Shown: positions 28,401 through 41,611, counted from the stretch's first letter. The stretch: 64,000 bases of DNA from Dipylidium caninum (GCA_017562135.1 QEYB01000556.1:124001-188000), one strand, 5' to 3'. Numbers and translations: made by a program. The notes: generated from the sequence alone by a model not told the origin.

Positions 28401-30879
28401 GTGGCAGTCAAATCTGCGGAACACGTATGTCAGAACCCAGTGTCGTCAAGGCCTTATTGCCCTCGCATCTGCTCACTTTCTTCCCCGAAGTCTCTTAACA
28501 GAGTGGAAGTACTCCCCTCATGCGGTTATTCCAAATCGGAGAATTTAACCGCCCGTAACATCATCAAATGCCTAACATCTACAAGACTACCATCGCATTT
28601 CTGCTCAAGGGCCTCTGTCAAGGCAAATTTCTACAACTTTTTCTCCACCCGATCCTCTGTGAGTGCCAATTTTAAAGTTTATCTAAGGACGCATACATAC
28701 ACGCATGCATGCACACGTTAAAGGCACGACTTAACGTGTATCACACAAAATTTTCTTCCTCCTTTTTTGCGCCAGCTACGACGCCTGGCCTGAACCAGCA
28801 GTTTCCTCATTTCCACTTGCTTGAGAAGTCGTACTGTCGTCGTTATCCGTGAGCACGAGAAGTCTACTAGGCTTAAGATCTTCTTTAAGCGTTCTGGGAA
28901 CACTAGATAAAGAGGTAAATCACGATAAAAGGGGAGGACAAACTCACTGCAAGATGTGGAGTGTGCAAGCAAACGAAAAATACCACCTTTTCCCCCGAAT
29001 ATGAGTTAATGTAGAGCGCAACGACTCCAAGATTTCCTTTAAGGATATTTGGCCTTACGCTTAACCGTACTTTGATTGAAGCATGCTTATTTCACCATTT
29101 TAACTTGAGACGCGTAGGACGTCCTTCCAAGTCCTCAGCCGAGGTCATACCATGCGCCATGGCCACGAGGCGCTAGTCCATATCTCGTATGTGGTATTCG
29201 ACCTGGCAATTCGTTTCCCGATGTTAAAATATGTAGCCGCAAAATCTTTTTTTATTTGCGGACGATACGCATTTCTGAGGCGGAGTGAAAGTCCCAAACC
29301 ATCCACGGTCGCGTTGCGATTATTCGGCAACGAAATTGGTGGCCACACTCGTTTCCCCTCTCGACTCTCACTCTATCAGTCTAAGGAATCAAACTTCTAC
29401 CCAGAAGTTTCATTATTTGCCATATATCTACAACTGATAAGATTTCAGCAAATCATCCAGATGGAAGCGACAGACGCCGCAAATTGCTGCCATCCCAAAT
29501 CAGAAAGGAAAGCAAAGTCGAAAACGATACTGTCAAATATGTGGCCCATAATAGGAAGCTTTTCTGCCTGTTTGCGTCCCTAATAAGCTCTGCTTTTTAG
29601 GAGCCCTGATAAACCCTCTCCCGAGGGGCAAAATAAAATTTAGCTCGCTCATTCATCATATCTTTTTTCAATGCAATGAAAGCAGCGGAGGAGGCGAAGC
29701 TCCAACCAGACTACAAAATGCGAGGGCAAAATGGCTACGTTGTGGAGCGAAGGCGGTGTCACGCTGACATGGAGAAAAGGGTTTGCAGTTCAGAGGCCCC
29801 ATGTGGAGACGCCATAATTTCACTTTTTGCGAGTTTATATGGTGCGCATTAAAATGGCCACTTTTTGCATCTCAAATCCCGCTGGATCTAGACGAATCTT
29901 GAATCTTGAGTGGCGTTTCGGGTGAGGTGCCAAGATGTTCCCTGCAGACTGAGGAGGGTCGTGGGAGCTCTCCCCGCCCTGCCGCTGTGCTCCCGCCACC
30001 AGCCCACCCTAACTCAATGCCGCCGAAGTTGACCGACCCGCACCCACAGACACCAACGAAGTGAGCTGTTCGCCCAGCCCCACCGTCAGAGGCACCTCTG
30101 GTCCTGTCTGGGCTCACCCTGTGAAGACTCGTCCTGAAGCGCCCCACGTAAAGAGCCTTTGAATGGTAGTGCTGTCACGGTTTAGTAATATACCCAGCAC
30201 CGGGACAAACAGAGCAGGGCACATTCGGGTCAAGGAGACCATCCGGGCCTCGCGGCAACCGCTTAATGTCACGCAAACGTTGCCAGGAAAGCATTAGTTG
30301 GACGGACTGGCAAGAGTTCATGCGAGGGAGAATGTGACAAGAGACGCCTCGGGGATTTCTATTTCCTACCGCAATAGTAAAACGCGTATTTTTTTCAATA
30401 ACTTTCTCAACTCAATGAACTTTGCCACATATCTTTTCAAATTAGAACATTTTTTACGCGAGGTAAATTTGCCGCATTTGAATTTCGATGAGCCTTTATT
30501 GGGGATGTTGGTGTCCAGCGCCCGGCAAAGTAATTTTGGGCATTAGACGATTCCATAGGCTTCATTTTGCGAAATTTATCGTCCCTCGTTTCACTCCCCT
30601 TGATTACTAAATTAAACCGACTTCTTCATGTGCGTCTGTAACACTGCTTTTCTGACTGTGGTAAACTGTTCCACGGACACTTTCGTCCCAGGTTGGTCGG
30701 AGCCTTCGCCGATTTGCTTGAGGTCCGGGTTTTCAGCCACACGATTGGAGCCCAGACGATTTTAATGGGAGTGGGTCTTGTTGGGACCGACTGCAATCCT
30801 CTGTCCTGTCCCTCGTTCTGCGAAGATTTGTAGGTGGTAGGTCCGCTTGAGTTCACGGATGCACACAAAGGCGAAACGT

Positions 30880-31070
30880 GTCGGGCAAAACGGCGTTTGC
30901 GTGGCACCCACTCGCTCGCGGGTTGCGGCCCACTTCGCCGAAAGGTCCGGTGGCGCGGGCCGCGGCGTGGCCAGCGTGGAAGGGACATCCTCTGAGTCAC
31001 CGCGGCGTGACGCACCGCCCGACCGGACCGGAGGGCCCCGCGAGGCGCACGGACCAGACCCTGTCACAAT
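30880..31070. other. Second CpG-dense block
   Basis: GC-rich with many CG dinucleotides (ggtggcgcgggccgcggcg). Overlapping frames on both strands carry no known motif. Confidence 0.45.
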
Positions 31071-32465
31071 GCACATTCACAGACCGTCCACTTGCGCTTG
31101 GCCGGGTCGGTGATGTTGAAGCACTTTTGTACTCAACGATGCTTGTACGGCGTCCTTGTCTGTGGCCCCATCCTAATTCGCGCCCACGAGTGGACGTCCG
31201 CTGTCCTGCCGAGGTTGACTTGCAGTGAGGGCATAAACTATTGCCCGTGAGATCTTGCGCGCATAACCGCACCTCGCAGTCGTATTCACGTGAGACTCGC
31301 CGCAGTGTTTACACATTGTTCCAATATTTTGCTCGTTTCGCTGTCTGTCAGATTGCCGTAGGTGTAAACATGACCAACACTGGCACAGCGCCTGCCTTAT
31401 CTCTCCACTTCGAAGCCCTCATGACGAGGTATCCTACCGCTAATAGGGCGCGGCCTGGCACCCCATTTTTCCATATTAAGGGCCTGAATGGCCTGTATGC
31501 AGCTCCACGGACATAAGGCTGGTCGGTCCCGCGGAGGCGCATATTTGGCATGGACTGAAGGTAGACACTCGGACCTGGCAGAAGCCCCGCTTCGACCACT
31601 TGCAAGTAGGTGAGGGCTGAAGCTGCACTGGGCACTGGAGACAACGTGAATGGTGGGGAAACCAAACGCATCAAAGTTCCTCGCAATCATAAATATGCGA
31701 CTGGAGAATGTTCCATGTTGACCATTTTGGCGCACCTGCCAGTGACCATGTGTGTACTGCGGGATAGGGATTTTCCATTAAATGATGTTCGACACCGACA
31801 CCAGCATCGGTCACGGATTTGGAGGAGGTCCCTTTTCTCTCAAAACACATTTGAAAAGTGAAGGCTGGGAAGGCTTTTGCAAAAGTAGATCATAGAATTC
31901 GGAGCGCTTTTATGCCGTTCTTTGGTGTGCATTTCCACCTTGAGGGATGGTTTCTACTCACCACTTTGAACCCATTTTGGGGGCACGTTAGCTCCGTTTC
32001 ACGAAAGTTGCCTGAATTCCGAGGGTATAACACATGCTTCACCTGAGTACAAACGGGGCACACTGAATTTGTATCGCGTTTAAGCGAAATCTGGTGTGTA
32101 GTCCAAAAAGCAATCAGAGTCGTGACCGTGTATCATCACAGTGGGACTAGATGTCACACATTAACCTCGTTATTTGGTTTACTTCGTGAAGATTTCAACT
32201 ACCGGCTTTAAGTGAACCAAAAATTTTGCAAAGTAAACACTGACGAAACAGCTGTCTTAGCGCCAACTCGTACAGTGGAACTGGAAGGTGGGAGTCTAGT
32301 GCAGGTTATTTGCTAAGGTGATTTTCTAGCGGGAGCATGAATAACACCGTTTTTGCGAGGTGCACAAAAACCTGCGTAGAAGTTTCAAAGCATAGACAAA
32401 AATAATGTGTCTAGAAATCGTTTAAGGTGTCGTCGATACCGGGAGAGGCATGAAGAATGGGACGA

Positions 32466-32485
32466 GGGGAGGGGAGGGGAGGGGG
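32466..32485 (+). other. G-quadruplex motif with single-base loops
   Basis: Four runs of four to five G, each separated by one A, on the plus strand. This fits the strict intramolecular quadruplex consensus with the shortest possible loops, a class known to be very stable. Confidence 0.8.
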
Positions 32486-34428
32486 CGGAGCCACAAACCG
32501 CCGGCGTAGCACACTCGTCCCGCGGCACGTCCGCGCCGAGGCCTCGAGAGGGCGCCTGTGACGGTGACTAAACCCGGGCACGGTGAACAGACCTAATGAA
32601 GAAGTATCGCGGAAGGAGGAATACTTGCGCATACCACTTCCGTTGAATACCACTGGCAAAGTGGCCTGTGGCATGTCGTCTAAAGTATGTGTCTACAGAT
32701 AGCAACTATACAGGCTTTTTTTCCCCTCTTCCTCGACGCTGCTGTCAGTTCCTCCTGCGCATTCCTTCAGACCCATTATTCAAGCATAGAACGACAGTCG
32801 CGTGGGTTCAGTCATTTTGCGGAATGTCTCCGCTGAAATGTAACAGTTCTGGAAGAACGCGCACATTCCTCGAAAATAAATTGCACCACTGTGTAATAAT
32901 ATCCTCATGATATCATGGAATATGGGTAGATAAAATGCGAAAGTTAGCGACGGGTGTCCCAATTTAACTCATAATTGTTCAAACAATCCAACTTCAAGCC
33001 CCTTTCTAAATAGTCCTCACAAAATCCTTTTGCCATTTGAGGAACATAAATCTGGAAGCCGCTCAAGCTTGCGTCCCTCCCATCTTCCAGCCTAGTCTTG
33101 CTGTTTGATCTACCATCCGGGCCAGTGAAGCACCCTAGAGAGGACTTCTTCCCTCCTATGTCACGACACCCGGTTGATATGCTCGTCCTATTATGTTTAA
33201 CTCAGAAGCAGATCGCGGTTAGATGAGGTAATTACTTTCCTTTCGAGCTTCATTAAAAAAGGACAAGCTGGATAGCTAACTCACGAGTGAAAGAAGGAGG
33301 GTGCAACTTCACTTTGACATACTTCTTACAAGGAATTTTTTAGTAGGAAGAGCGCGTCCGAAGCGTTATTACCATTTATACGCCATGGTGGAGAGATCCG
33401 TGGGTCAGCTTGATACTGTGGCTTTCCTTCATTAGACTCCACCTTCTTACCTGTGGCCTAAAACAACTGGCCTGAAGACGATGTGTCGTGTGGCATCAGC
33501 GGGTCTGTGAATGCTAACAAACTCGTATGTGGACAGATGGGCTATTCACACTTTGATGGTCGGATGTTGTATACCTCAGCGTGCCAAGTCTTCCATGAGT
33601 TGAAGAAGGCACAGCGAGGGAGCGGAAGTTTCTCATCGCCGCACAGAAGTAGGGGTCTGCGCCACTCCAGGAAAATATATAAAAGTGGGCACAGTGGCGC
33701 AGAAGGGGAACATAGATGAATAGGCATGTGCTCATTCGGTGACGGCGTGGTTGGGTACTCGCCACTGGTAGACTCGCTGCGTCCTGAGTGGCCGTGCCGT
33801 CGCTTTTACTTTGCGCACTTTTCACCTAAGCCACGCTCGCCCGGATCGGAACGGGTGGTGGTGGCTTTCATTTTCAAAAGTGACATTCTACAACACCTCG
33901 GCGAACTGCACACGTGCAGAGGGGCCCCCTGCGGCCCGACGCGACCCGAACCCATCCGCCTCCGGGGCCGCGAGGGGAATAGGTGCGTACGAGGGCGTCG
34001 TTAAATTGCGCGAAAAGTGCAGTGAAATCAAAAAGGTGGACGCAGGGAATAAGTCTTTTCGCGATGGTGTTCACCTGGTGACTTTCATTCCGTTCCTCTG
34101 GCTCAAGAGGTCGCCCAAGCAGCTGAACTATCTTACTTTCACCGTCCCATACTCACTTCTATTTGAGCTTCCTTATGAAGATAATCGGAGTTCTCTGAGC
34201 AGTGGTGCCGAGGCGAAAAAGTGTGAGGAAGAATTTGTCCCTAACACGAATGGTGTTCCTTCATAGTCTTACTAACAGTATGTTTAAAATATAGCTGTAC
34301 TTTATGTCGCAAGTTCGAGTTGCTAAATAACTTAGAGCTTAGGTTAAGTGACGCTGTTCCAGTGACACCCCTCATAGGATGCGTACGGAGATAAGTGTGT
34401 GTTAACTAACGACGTGCGCCTACTGCAG

Positions 34429-36811
34429 GCTGATTGGAGCCCTATTCTCTCCCCCGCAGTTCTCTTCTCCCTGGCAGTAGGGTTGGCCTGCGATCCTTCT
34501 ACCCTGCCCAGAGGCGTGCAAATATCACGAAGCGGACCGGTGCTCAAGCTCACCTGCGACCCCGGCCTCCAGCCCCTTGAGATGGTTTACTCGGTCTCGT
34601 CTGCTGACCTCGCCCTCCCCATCCCCTCCAAGCGGAGGCTGGCGCGCTACGTCTGCATCAATGGAACGTCTTACCAACGCATCAATCCACAAGGCATTGA
34701 ACGTTCCTCCTTCTTCTGCGCAGGTATGCAGGTCTCATTTGTGGGCGCTTTAAAAGGTGTTCCACCTTATATGACTTGCCCCTAAATGACTAACCAAAAC
34801 ACTGACTCCTTGCTCCTGAAAAACGTTAAATTCCAGTTTTGGAAGCACCCGTTCCAAAATTCACTCATTAACATCATTAGAGTCCTCAAGTGGATAAGTT
34901 GAAGGCGGTGTCATTGTCTTGTTGATGCCTATTGAAGATGTGGATTGTTTTGGGAGTTGATAGGCGAGCTAGAGGGCACAAAGATACCTAGGAGAGGCGG
35001 TGGGACCATTTTGCAGACGGGCTGAGGAATTATGGGGTCCAGCGTTCAGCATATACCCCAACTCTCAAGGGACCGTTTACCTTCATATAAAGTGGCTTAA
35101 TTAGACGAGATACCGGCAAACACATGCTTCTACTTGTAATCGTTTATGAAATAAGAGGAAATTTACGAAGAAAAAGTACCCTAGTGGAGCTGGGTGTAGG
35201 AAGCAGCAGGTTAGGCTTTGTGACAAGGATACAACTCGAAAGAACCTCCACTTGTCCCCAAAAATGCTTGTAGAATGATTATCTCCGCGATTCACTCCGG
35301 ATTCTTATAGAAAGTAGTGTTCAGGCAGAGAATGTCTTTTTTCGACATGTAGACGTAATGACATCGCCCAGCCTATAGAATTGTGAAGCATTCCATTGAA
35401 CGTCTACACCACTTGGCCTTTGTGTTACCGGAGGAGTTGTATGCTTATGAAATAGTATTACTGCAACCGAACACCTGGATCTGTCGACTTTTCATAGGGA
35501 CTCCGGCATTCTGATTGCGAACCAATCTTCGATTCAAGAATACACATACAAGAATGTGTATACAAACTTCGAGGTAAAATAAGCATTAAAGTAGCTGACG
35601 ACCTTTACTCCCTCACTGTCAGATCATCAGGACAACCTCTGCGATCCCCTGGACTACTTGTCAGAGCATGGTCATCTGGAGGTGAAGGGAGCAGTGGCCG
35701 TCTGGCGATCCACGGCTGATAAAAAACGCAGCATTCTCTACTGCGCCCACGGCATCTGGCACCTTCTCGGCGGGGGTTCCCTTCCCAACGGTGAGAGCGC
35801 GCGCCCTTCTCTCCATCACTCGCACATTCACCTCACCCAGAGAATTCCAAGCGTCCACCTTGCAGACTGATAGATTTGACCGGTAGCAACGTCCAGGCCT
35901 TTGTAAAAAGTCTACTAGAATTGAAAAGTTGGTGATAAAATAGAAGTCACGTAATCTCCTACCGCCTCCCCTGTCTTAGGTTTTGTAACAGTCATTTTAT
36001 CCAAATCGAAACTCTGCTCCTACCCTCTACACAGTTGCCTTTTATCCAACGCGTTGAACGCATTGGGGTGAAAAGGGGCTGTGCCGGCCTCTCTTTCGCT
36101 TGATTTCGTTTGCAAGACGTTTTAACGATTCTCCGATTGTGATGATTTTTCAAATGTCGTGTAAGACTCAAAAGCATCTTTCATGTCGTCAGGTCTTTCT
36201 GTCGTGAGCTTATAATTTACAAAAGCATTTTAAATAATCACGAGCATATCTGCCATGTGAAACAGTGTTTTACAGGGGTGACAATCAATCACCAACGCAT
36301 ACAGATTAGTCATAGTACTCCAGACAAAACCGCGTCGTCGTCTTCATCAACTGCCGGCAGAAGTCAGTTCACCAGCCTCACTGCCAATGCCACGGCCACC
36401 GGCACCCCCGCCCCCGCCTCCTCCGCCTCGCCTCCGGGCGCTGCCGCTCGGTCTTCGGTGCATCCACCACCAGTGTCGAACCCGTTCCTACTTCGGACGC
36501 ACACCACAACCCCGAGGCACGGCCCCACTCCCCCCTCAAAGGAAAGACTGCCGTCGAATCACGATTCACTTGAAAGACTACATATCCCCACCGCTAACAT
36601 TGTTGTATTTGCGGAAAGTATTTCTCTCGCAATTCATAATCATTTTCACAGATGTACCCGAATAGCTTTCTATTGCATGCTCACTCTTGGTTGCGTTGCT
36701 CTAATCTCCGGCTTACTGGCACTGCTCTTCGTATGTCGGAGGAGGGCTCGACTGGCGACCGATATTGTAGCTGCTCAAAAACGGCTAAAAAACACGCTAT
36801 CTATTGTTTAA
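34429..36811 (+). CDS. Single-pass membrane protein with Cys-rich (sushi-like) ectodomain, 3' part; function unknown
   Basis: Three consecutive exons join in phase: 34429 (or 34460/34478)-34723, 35623-35790 and 36276-36811. Exon A has four Cys in a spacing reminiscent of a sushi/CCP module: ACDPSTLPRGV, LTCDPG, RYVCINGTSYQ, SSFFCAG. Exon B has NLCDP and LYCAHGIWHLL, where C-x-x-G-x-W also recalls sushi modules, but its fourth Cys is missing. Exon C is a stalk rich in Ser, Thr, Ala and Pro, likely O-glycosylated. It then has a hydrophobic segment, IAFYCMLTLGCVALISGLLA, a stop-transfer run CRRRAR and a short cytoplasmic tail ending KNTLSIV. Type I topology is inferred. Codons are GC-rich, unlike nearby genes. 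The 5' end with a signal peptide was not found. I do not recognise a family; a surface or tegument protein is possible. An intron may also lie just before 36,652. Confidence 0.6.
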
Positions 36812-39709
36812 ATAATCTTCATTCTCACCTCAACTTCATCCTGTACAGATGTAACAGTACACACACTTCTATCCCCTCTCTCGTTCCGCCGTACACCCTT
36901 CACCATAACCATTGGAAACTGTACATAACCGCATCCCACTTTGACGCCCACTGCTCTTATTCGACTGGAGTTTTTACGCACAACTCAATAACAGAGACCT
37001 ATGCTTTATGTATTGTTAGGTCCCATACCTTCTGCGGGCAAGCAAGACAGCTCTAAAGTCAACCTAGTGAAATAATTCTGCGCTGACGACAGTGGTAAAA
37101 CCTCATTCCACAGCTGAATAATGCCTTGCGGCTGCGTGAACTTCGGTGATAGGGTTAGAGGCGCTATTGAGATGCTGCACCATAAGAAATAATACCTCGA
37201 AAGTCCGTGTTCCAGAAGGCTAAGTGAGTGGGCCACCGGCCAGTCATTAGGGCAAGACAGTCCATCTCAGCCAGTGCGAATTGGCTGAAGGCATGTTTTC
37301 CGCGGTCTCGTTCTGCACATTCTAGCAGTTCGTTAGCAGAAGGTGCAGTTTGACAATGTGACGCGTCAAAGTTAGAGTGGCGAGTATGGGAGCGCATAAT
37401 GCGTCGAGGAGGATTTCTCACCCGCAAAATATCTGCAAAGCAATGGTCATGTTGCCTATGCGCCAGTCTGCGAGGATGAAGGAAGTCGGCGCGTGTACAA
37501 CACAGGCGCGCGCCGGGCGTGTGACCCCACGAAAGTGACACTAGAGCTTTGCCAAAAAAATTCGTTTACGTGTGAACTGGACCGTACGCGGTGGCATCGG
37601 CTAGGCTATTGATGCAGTTTGAGTGCATCTTGTTTATGCTACGCCCTGACCAGATTGCTGCCCGGGCTTACTGCCTTATACTGATTTGAGGAAATGCACG
37701 AAACTGTTCCGCGGACAGTGTCGGGCCAGACTCGACACCACTCAACTAGGCCAGATTTGGATTACCCACAGCATCACATATCAGTGCTTTGCCGAAAGAT
37801 CAAATTCCGTTTTTCCCAAGATGATCGGCAGGAATTTATATATTTTATCAGCCACACAGACCCGTATAATGGACGGCGATTTTCGTGACTTTTTCCAGTG
37901 TTTCTCTTCAGTCTATTAAAAGACCATAATTTACCTCCTCTTTCATATGAGTACCAGTAGCCTCTCAAATATGCATTCATCCCGTAATCACCTCACAACA
38001 TTCGCGCGTATCCATGTGGCCATGATTACATCTGATTTAATATCCTTCCTAGCATCAAAATAACATTCCGCTCCCAAACGTCAACCGAACCCACCCCTGC
38101 CACCTTCGAGTTGTTTTATAATCTGTTATCTTAACTAGGAACGCAAACAAGATCTCTGGAGCTCATAAGACTATTAATAAATTATATCCAAGGGAAAAGT
38201 AAACATTATTGCAAAAGAGTACAGGACCAAATTCAGCCCCTACGGAGGGCTTAATTTTAAGGATACATGTTTTCAGTTGTTGTTCCAAAGGTAATGGAAG
38301 CGAACCCCTGGAAGAAACTTCTCATGAACGATGCAAAACACTAAACCTGATTAGGGTTACCCATACTATCCACACTTTAATTGCGGGGACAAGGAGTGCC
38401 AACGTTTTGCACACGACTTACGAACTTTGACTAAATCAAAGTTTAATCATCTCCCCGTACATTTATATGTTCACATTTCTGTAGTAAGATGATACAATGG
38501 GAAGATTATTCGTCTTCCTACGTCATGGATTTCCTATCAGCCTACTGGTACTGGTGAGAAAGCGTCGCCTGTGCAAACGAGGGCACGCGTATATACTACA
38601 GGGGGCAATAAAATTCGAGGGCATCTGGCGGTTGGACATCCAGCAAACCAGATAGGTTAGCGGTTTCGTACTCTATCAAACCACGACTCAGGGCCCATTA
38701 CCATGGCTTTGCCCCCGAACACTTCAATGGAATCGCAGTTAGACTTCTAACGCTCAGAGATAAATGTAAAAAAATAAAGAAGAGCACAATCGCTTCGTCA
38801 AGTGCACAGCACTTCACACCTCTGGACGGCAACCTCTCACAGTCACCCGCTGCCTTGTAAAGGAGAAAAAAATTTGGAGTACAAGACCCCCAAAATGTTT
38901 TCTACAAATCTGCAACAGAGCACAAGAGTCCCCGATAAAACGATGGCGTCCGCTCTAGATTCTCTGTGAATTCCATTCAGAAATTGACAACAGTCTACGT
39001 AAAATAAGATAAAGTAACAAATGACCAGCTGCCAAAAAAGCACGGATAACACTAATACAAAACGAAATAATAACACAATAGGCGTAGTACTTGGCAAACT
39101 GATATATTCCCCAGAACGTATACAATTCTGTAAGGGGCGTTGCATAACAATCCATGAGGCAGGCTGATTCCATGCCACAATTAACGACAGCAATTTAACA
39201 ACTAACAATCTAACTAAACAAAGTTTACGTGATTGACGTGCACATCGAAACAGAATCGATTCCGCATCAAGCTTGGAAAACACTAGTGTTAAAAAATTGA
39301 CAAACGGATACCTTGACCTTGAATTTATTTACACAAGGCAATACTGCATTTTCGAAGCATGGAGACAGGTCCAAAAACGAAAGCATAATCGCAATGGTTA
39401 CCACAAGTAAACCAATGCCTGAGCGACCAAGCAACACTTATCGCCGGATAAATCATCGCGGCTTAACTACCCGAGTTGACGACAAGACAGAGAAGTCATC
39501 CACAGCATCAGAATTGATCCGTGGTAGGCCAAAATGCGTTGAATTCAAGACCTTTAATTAAAATCATAAATGCATTATTTAAAAACAAACTGACCAAGAA
39601 CATTAAAAGTTACTGATTAAAATAGGTAGCTAACAAATAACAAAATAGAAAAATGCCTGCATTTGACATTGTACGAAGAATATCAAAAAATCGGAGAAAT
39701 TACTGCTAC
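36812..39709. other. Stretch between the membrane protein gene and WDR91 N-terminus; no exons recognised
   Basis: From about 38.7 kb the plus strand becomes A-rich, as do the introns of the minus-strand genes here, so introns or 3' UTR of the WDR91-like gene may lie in this stretch. A minus-strand open frame at 39,429-39,521 with Ser/Thr-rich content could be a linker exon. I could not find WD40 repeats. Confidence 0.4.
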
Positions 39710-40320
39710 TCCAGATTGTAGATCGTTTATGGAAGGGACCGGGAGCAAAGTGAAGAGGGTACAAAGGAAGTTACTCAGGGACATAAACAGGAAACCAGAC
39801 CATGCTTTCGTAAAGTAACGACTGAAGAACCCGTGTTTAGCTGGTTCCTTTATGAACGGCAAAACTAAGTTGTTCAAATAAACTAATGAAAGAGTTAAGT
39901 ACCTGACCAATTATTCCACGTAGGGGAGCACAAATCAAAAATTACTTGGCTGGTAAAAAATGTATTCACGTATGATAAGTTTTGAGATTTCACCGCCTCG
40001 CAAAGTAAGGTCTTGTAGGTATACGCCTTGAAAGATTCAAATTTGAGCACGTTTTGGCGACTGAGGCAAGAAGAAAAACAGTCTTCCAAGCCTTTCCATA
40101 TTCTCCCAAGAGCCACATGGTCTAAGTCGATTATGGCCTGATTAATACTATCGACAATTTTCGAAGGCTGAAACTAGACCAAGTGATGCACGAAACCGAA
40201 AATTACACGTTCATTCAGATTGTCTGAGGATGACTCTGCTTCAAGTGCTGCGAGAGTTCGAGAATAGTTATGAGAAAGAAGATAGCGGCGCACAAACTGT
40301 TCATTGACAGAGTCAGCCAT
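39710..40320 (-). CDS. WDR91: WDR91-like protein, N-terminal LisH/coiled-coil region only
   Basis: WDR91 acts on endosomes to restrain PI3P synthesis and aid Rab7-dependent early-to-late conversion. Exons: 40320-40207, 40167-39903, 39864 to about 39710. The LisH motif is at residues 5-30 (NEQFVRRYLLSHNYSRTLAAL), then DSINQAIIDLDHVALGRIW, LKFESFKAYTYKTLLCEAV, FFTSQ, and the characteristic VLPFIKEPAKHGFFSRYFTK followed by SLSNFLCTLFTLLPVPSI. This order matches the WDR91 N-terminal half in my memory. The start is the first Met, directly before the LisH. Both introns are 38-39 bases. After PVPSI a donor (GGA|GTAGCAG) is likely, but the coiled coil and the C-terminal WD40 propeller were not found downstream. 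A WDR91 relative lacking the propeller, or unrecognised distant exons, are both possible. Confidence 0.8.
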
Positions 40321-41611
40321 TATTTCTAAATGGAAAATAAGGGTGATTAAGCTGCACAAGCGCGATGGAAGGCTATAAAAAAGATACCCTAGCCATGCTG
40401 ACAGCAATTAGTTAACATACAGCACAATAACACGTGTTGGAAGAAACAAGCTAATAAGGCATATGAAAAAAAATATGAGCTAGCACGCAGTCACAGCACT
40501 AAGAGGACTGCTCAATGAAATGAAAGTCAATAAAGAATACACATAGGAACAAAGCGGCCCGTGAGATATCTCAGGCTACACAAATAAGCAGAATGGAGCG
40601 AAGCGAGTGGCATGCCGCATGAATTACGTACAATTCCGTTGGGGCCGAAAGTGGCCATTGGTACCAAGTAAGGCAAGCGGCGCAACAGTATCAGTAGACG
40701 CTTTAAACAATAAAGAAAAATATTTATAAATTTTAGGTTTAAAAAATAACGCACAAAGTGAAATTAATAATTTTAAAAAGCATATTACTCTTTGAGTATT
40801 GTTATACCGCAACATGAAATAACTTTGCGGAAGGCAGCGTGAACATCAGGTTATGAAACTTTGCCTCAATCATCCGCATAGTAGTCTATTTGCCGACCAA
40901 TATTTAGAGCGGTGGTCTTTAGGCCTATTTTTGTATAAAGCGCCATTGAGCGTCCGTTCTTGTTCGGTACTCTAAAAAGGGGCCCGGATATCACCATCAC
41001 CACGCCTACGTATTTATGTAAACAGCACAATAAACGCATGTGGAATTCTAACGGAGAGAAATTTGCTAATGTAATTCCACCGTTTCCTACGCTGCATTGG
41101 CATTGATTCAAAACACTCTGATCTTAAATAACTCTTTTAAAAATAAATGAAACGACAAAGCGTGCTTAAAAAATCCTAACTCTCTTTTATTACCCTCATA
41201 GCCCTATGCCTTTTTAGAGTTAGATGCATTTCTCGACATCTCCCTTCGACAAGATCAGTACCTCGCAGAAATTGTACTGTTTTATTATCTGTACAGTGGA
41301 AGAGCCTTGAGGACATTCCTTCCGTACTAATTAATTTTATCGTCACATAATTTTACCTTCATCAACTTGTTTAAAACGCCCTGCCCACGAGCCCCCGATC
41401 CGTTCGCTGTGTGCAGAGGTCTCAGTTCTTTTGCATGTAGATTTTTTTTCTCGTCCGTTTAGTTTAATCAAATGTCTTGCACAGTTTCTATTTCTTCTAC
41501 TCGTAGCACCATGGTTTTTGCTGCAGGATACCACTCGAGCATTCTCAGTTTCATTGTCACTGACTTTTTTTCCGAAAGATTTATTTCTCATTATCTCTAA
41601 TTCCTTGTTAT
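40321..41611. other. Divergent intergenic region WDR91-like / MAK16
   Basis: About 1.3 kb between divergent starts; it should hold both promoters. No recognisable gene or RNA. The stretch near MAK16 turns T-rich on the plus strand, with a minus-strand open frame at 41,343-41,591 that carries no known motif. Confidence 0.45.

Larger units (their letters stand above)
24912..34428. other. Gene-poor region of about 9.5 kb with CpG-rich blocks
   Basis: No frame here shows a recognisable domain. Open frames of 110-160 codons at 27.8-28.7, 29.15-29.6, 30.6-31.7 and 33.8-34.3 kb overlap each other on both strands in GC-rich DNA, as chance frames do. Part of it may be introns or 5' exons, including a signal peptide exon, of the membrane protein gene at 34.4-36.8 kb, whose start I could not find. 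Confidence 0.5.

Noticed and set aside
28073..28721. Four overlapping GC-rich frames up to 159 codons on both strands
   Set aside because: Stop codons are rare in CpG-dense DNA by chance; the frames overlap each other, have Arg/Ala/Thr-biased content and no domain.
29152..29583. 143-codon plus-strand frame
   Set aside because: No recognisable domain, an antisense overlapping frame of similar quality, and no splice partners; noted as unassigned.
38843..39283. 146-codon hydrophobic minus-strand frame resembling a membrane protein
   Set aside because: It lies in A-rich (plus) DNA whose complement yields Leu/Phe/Val codons by composition; no family motif or splice context.
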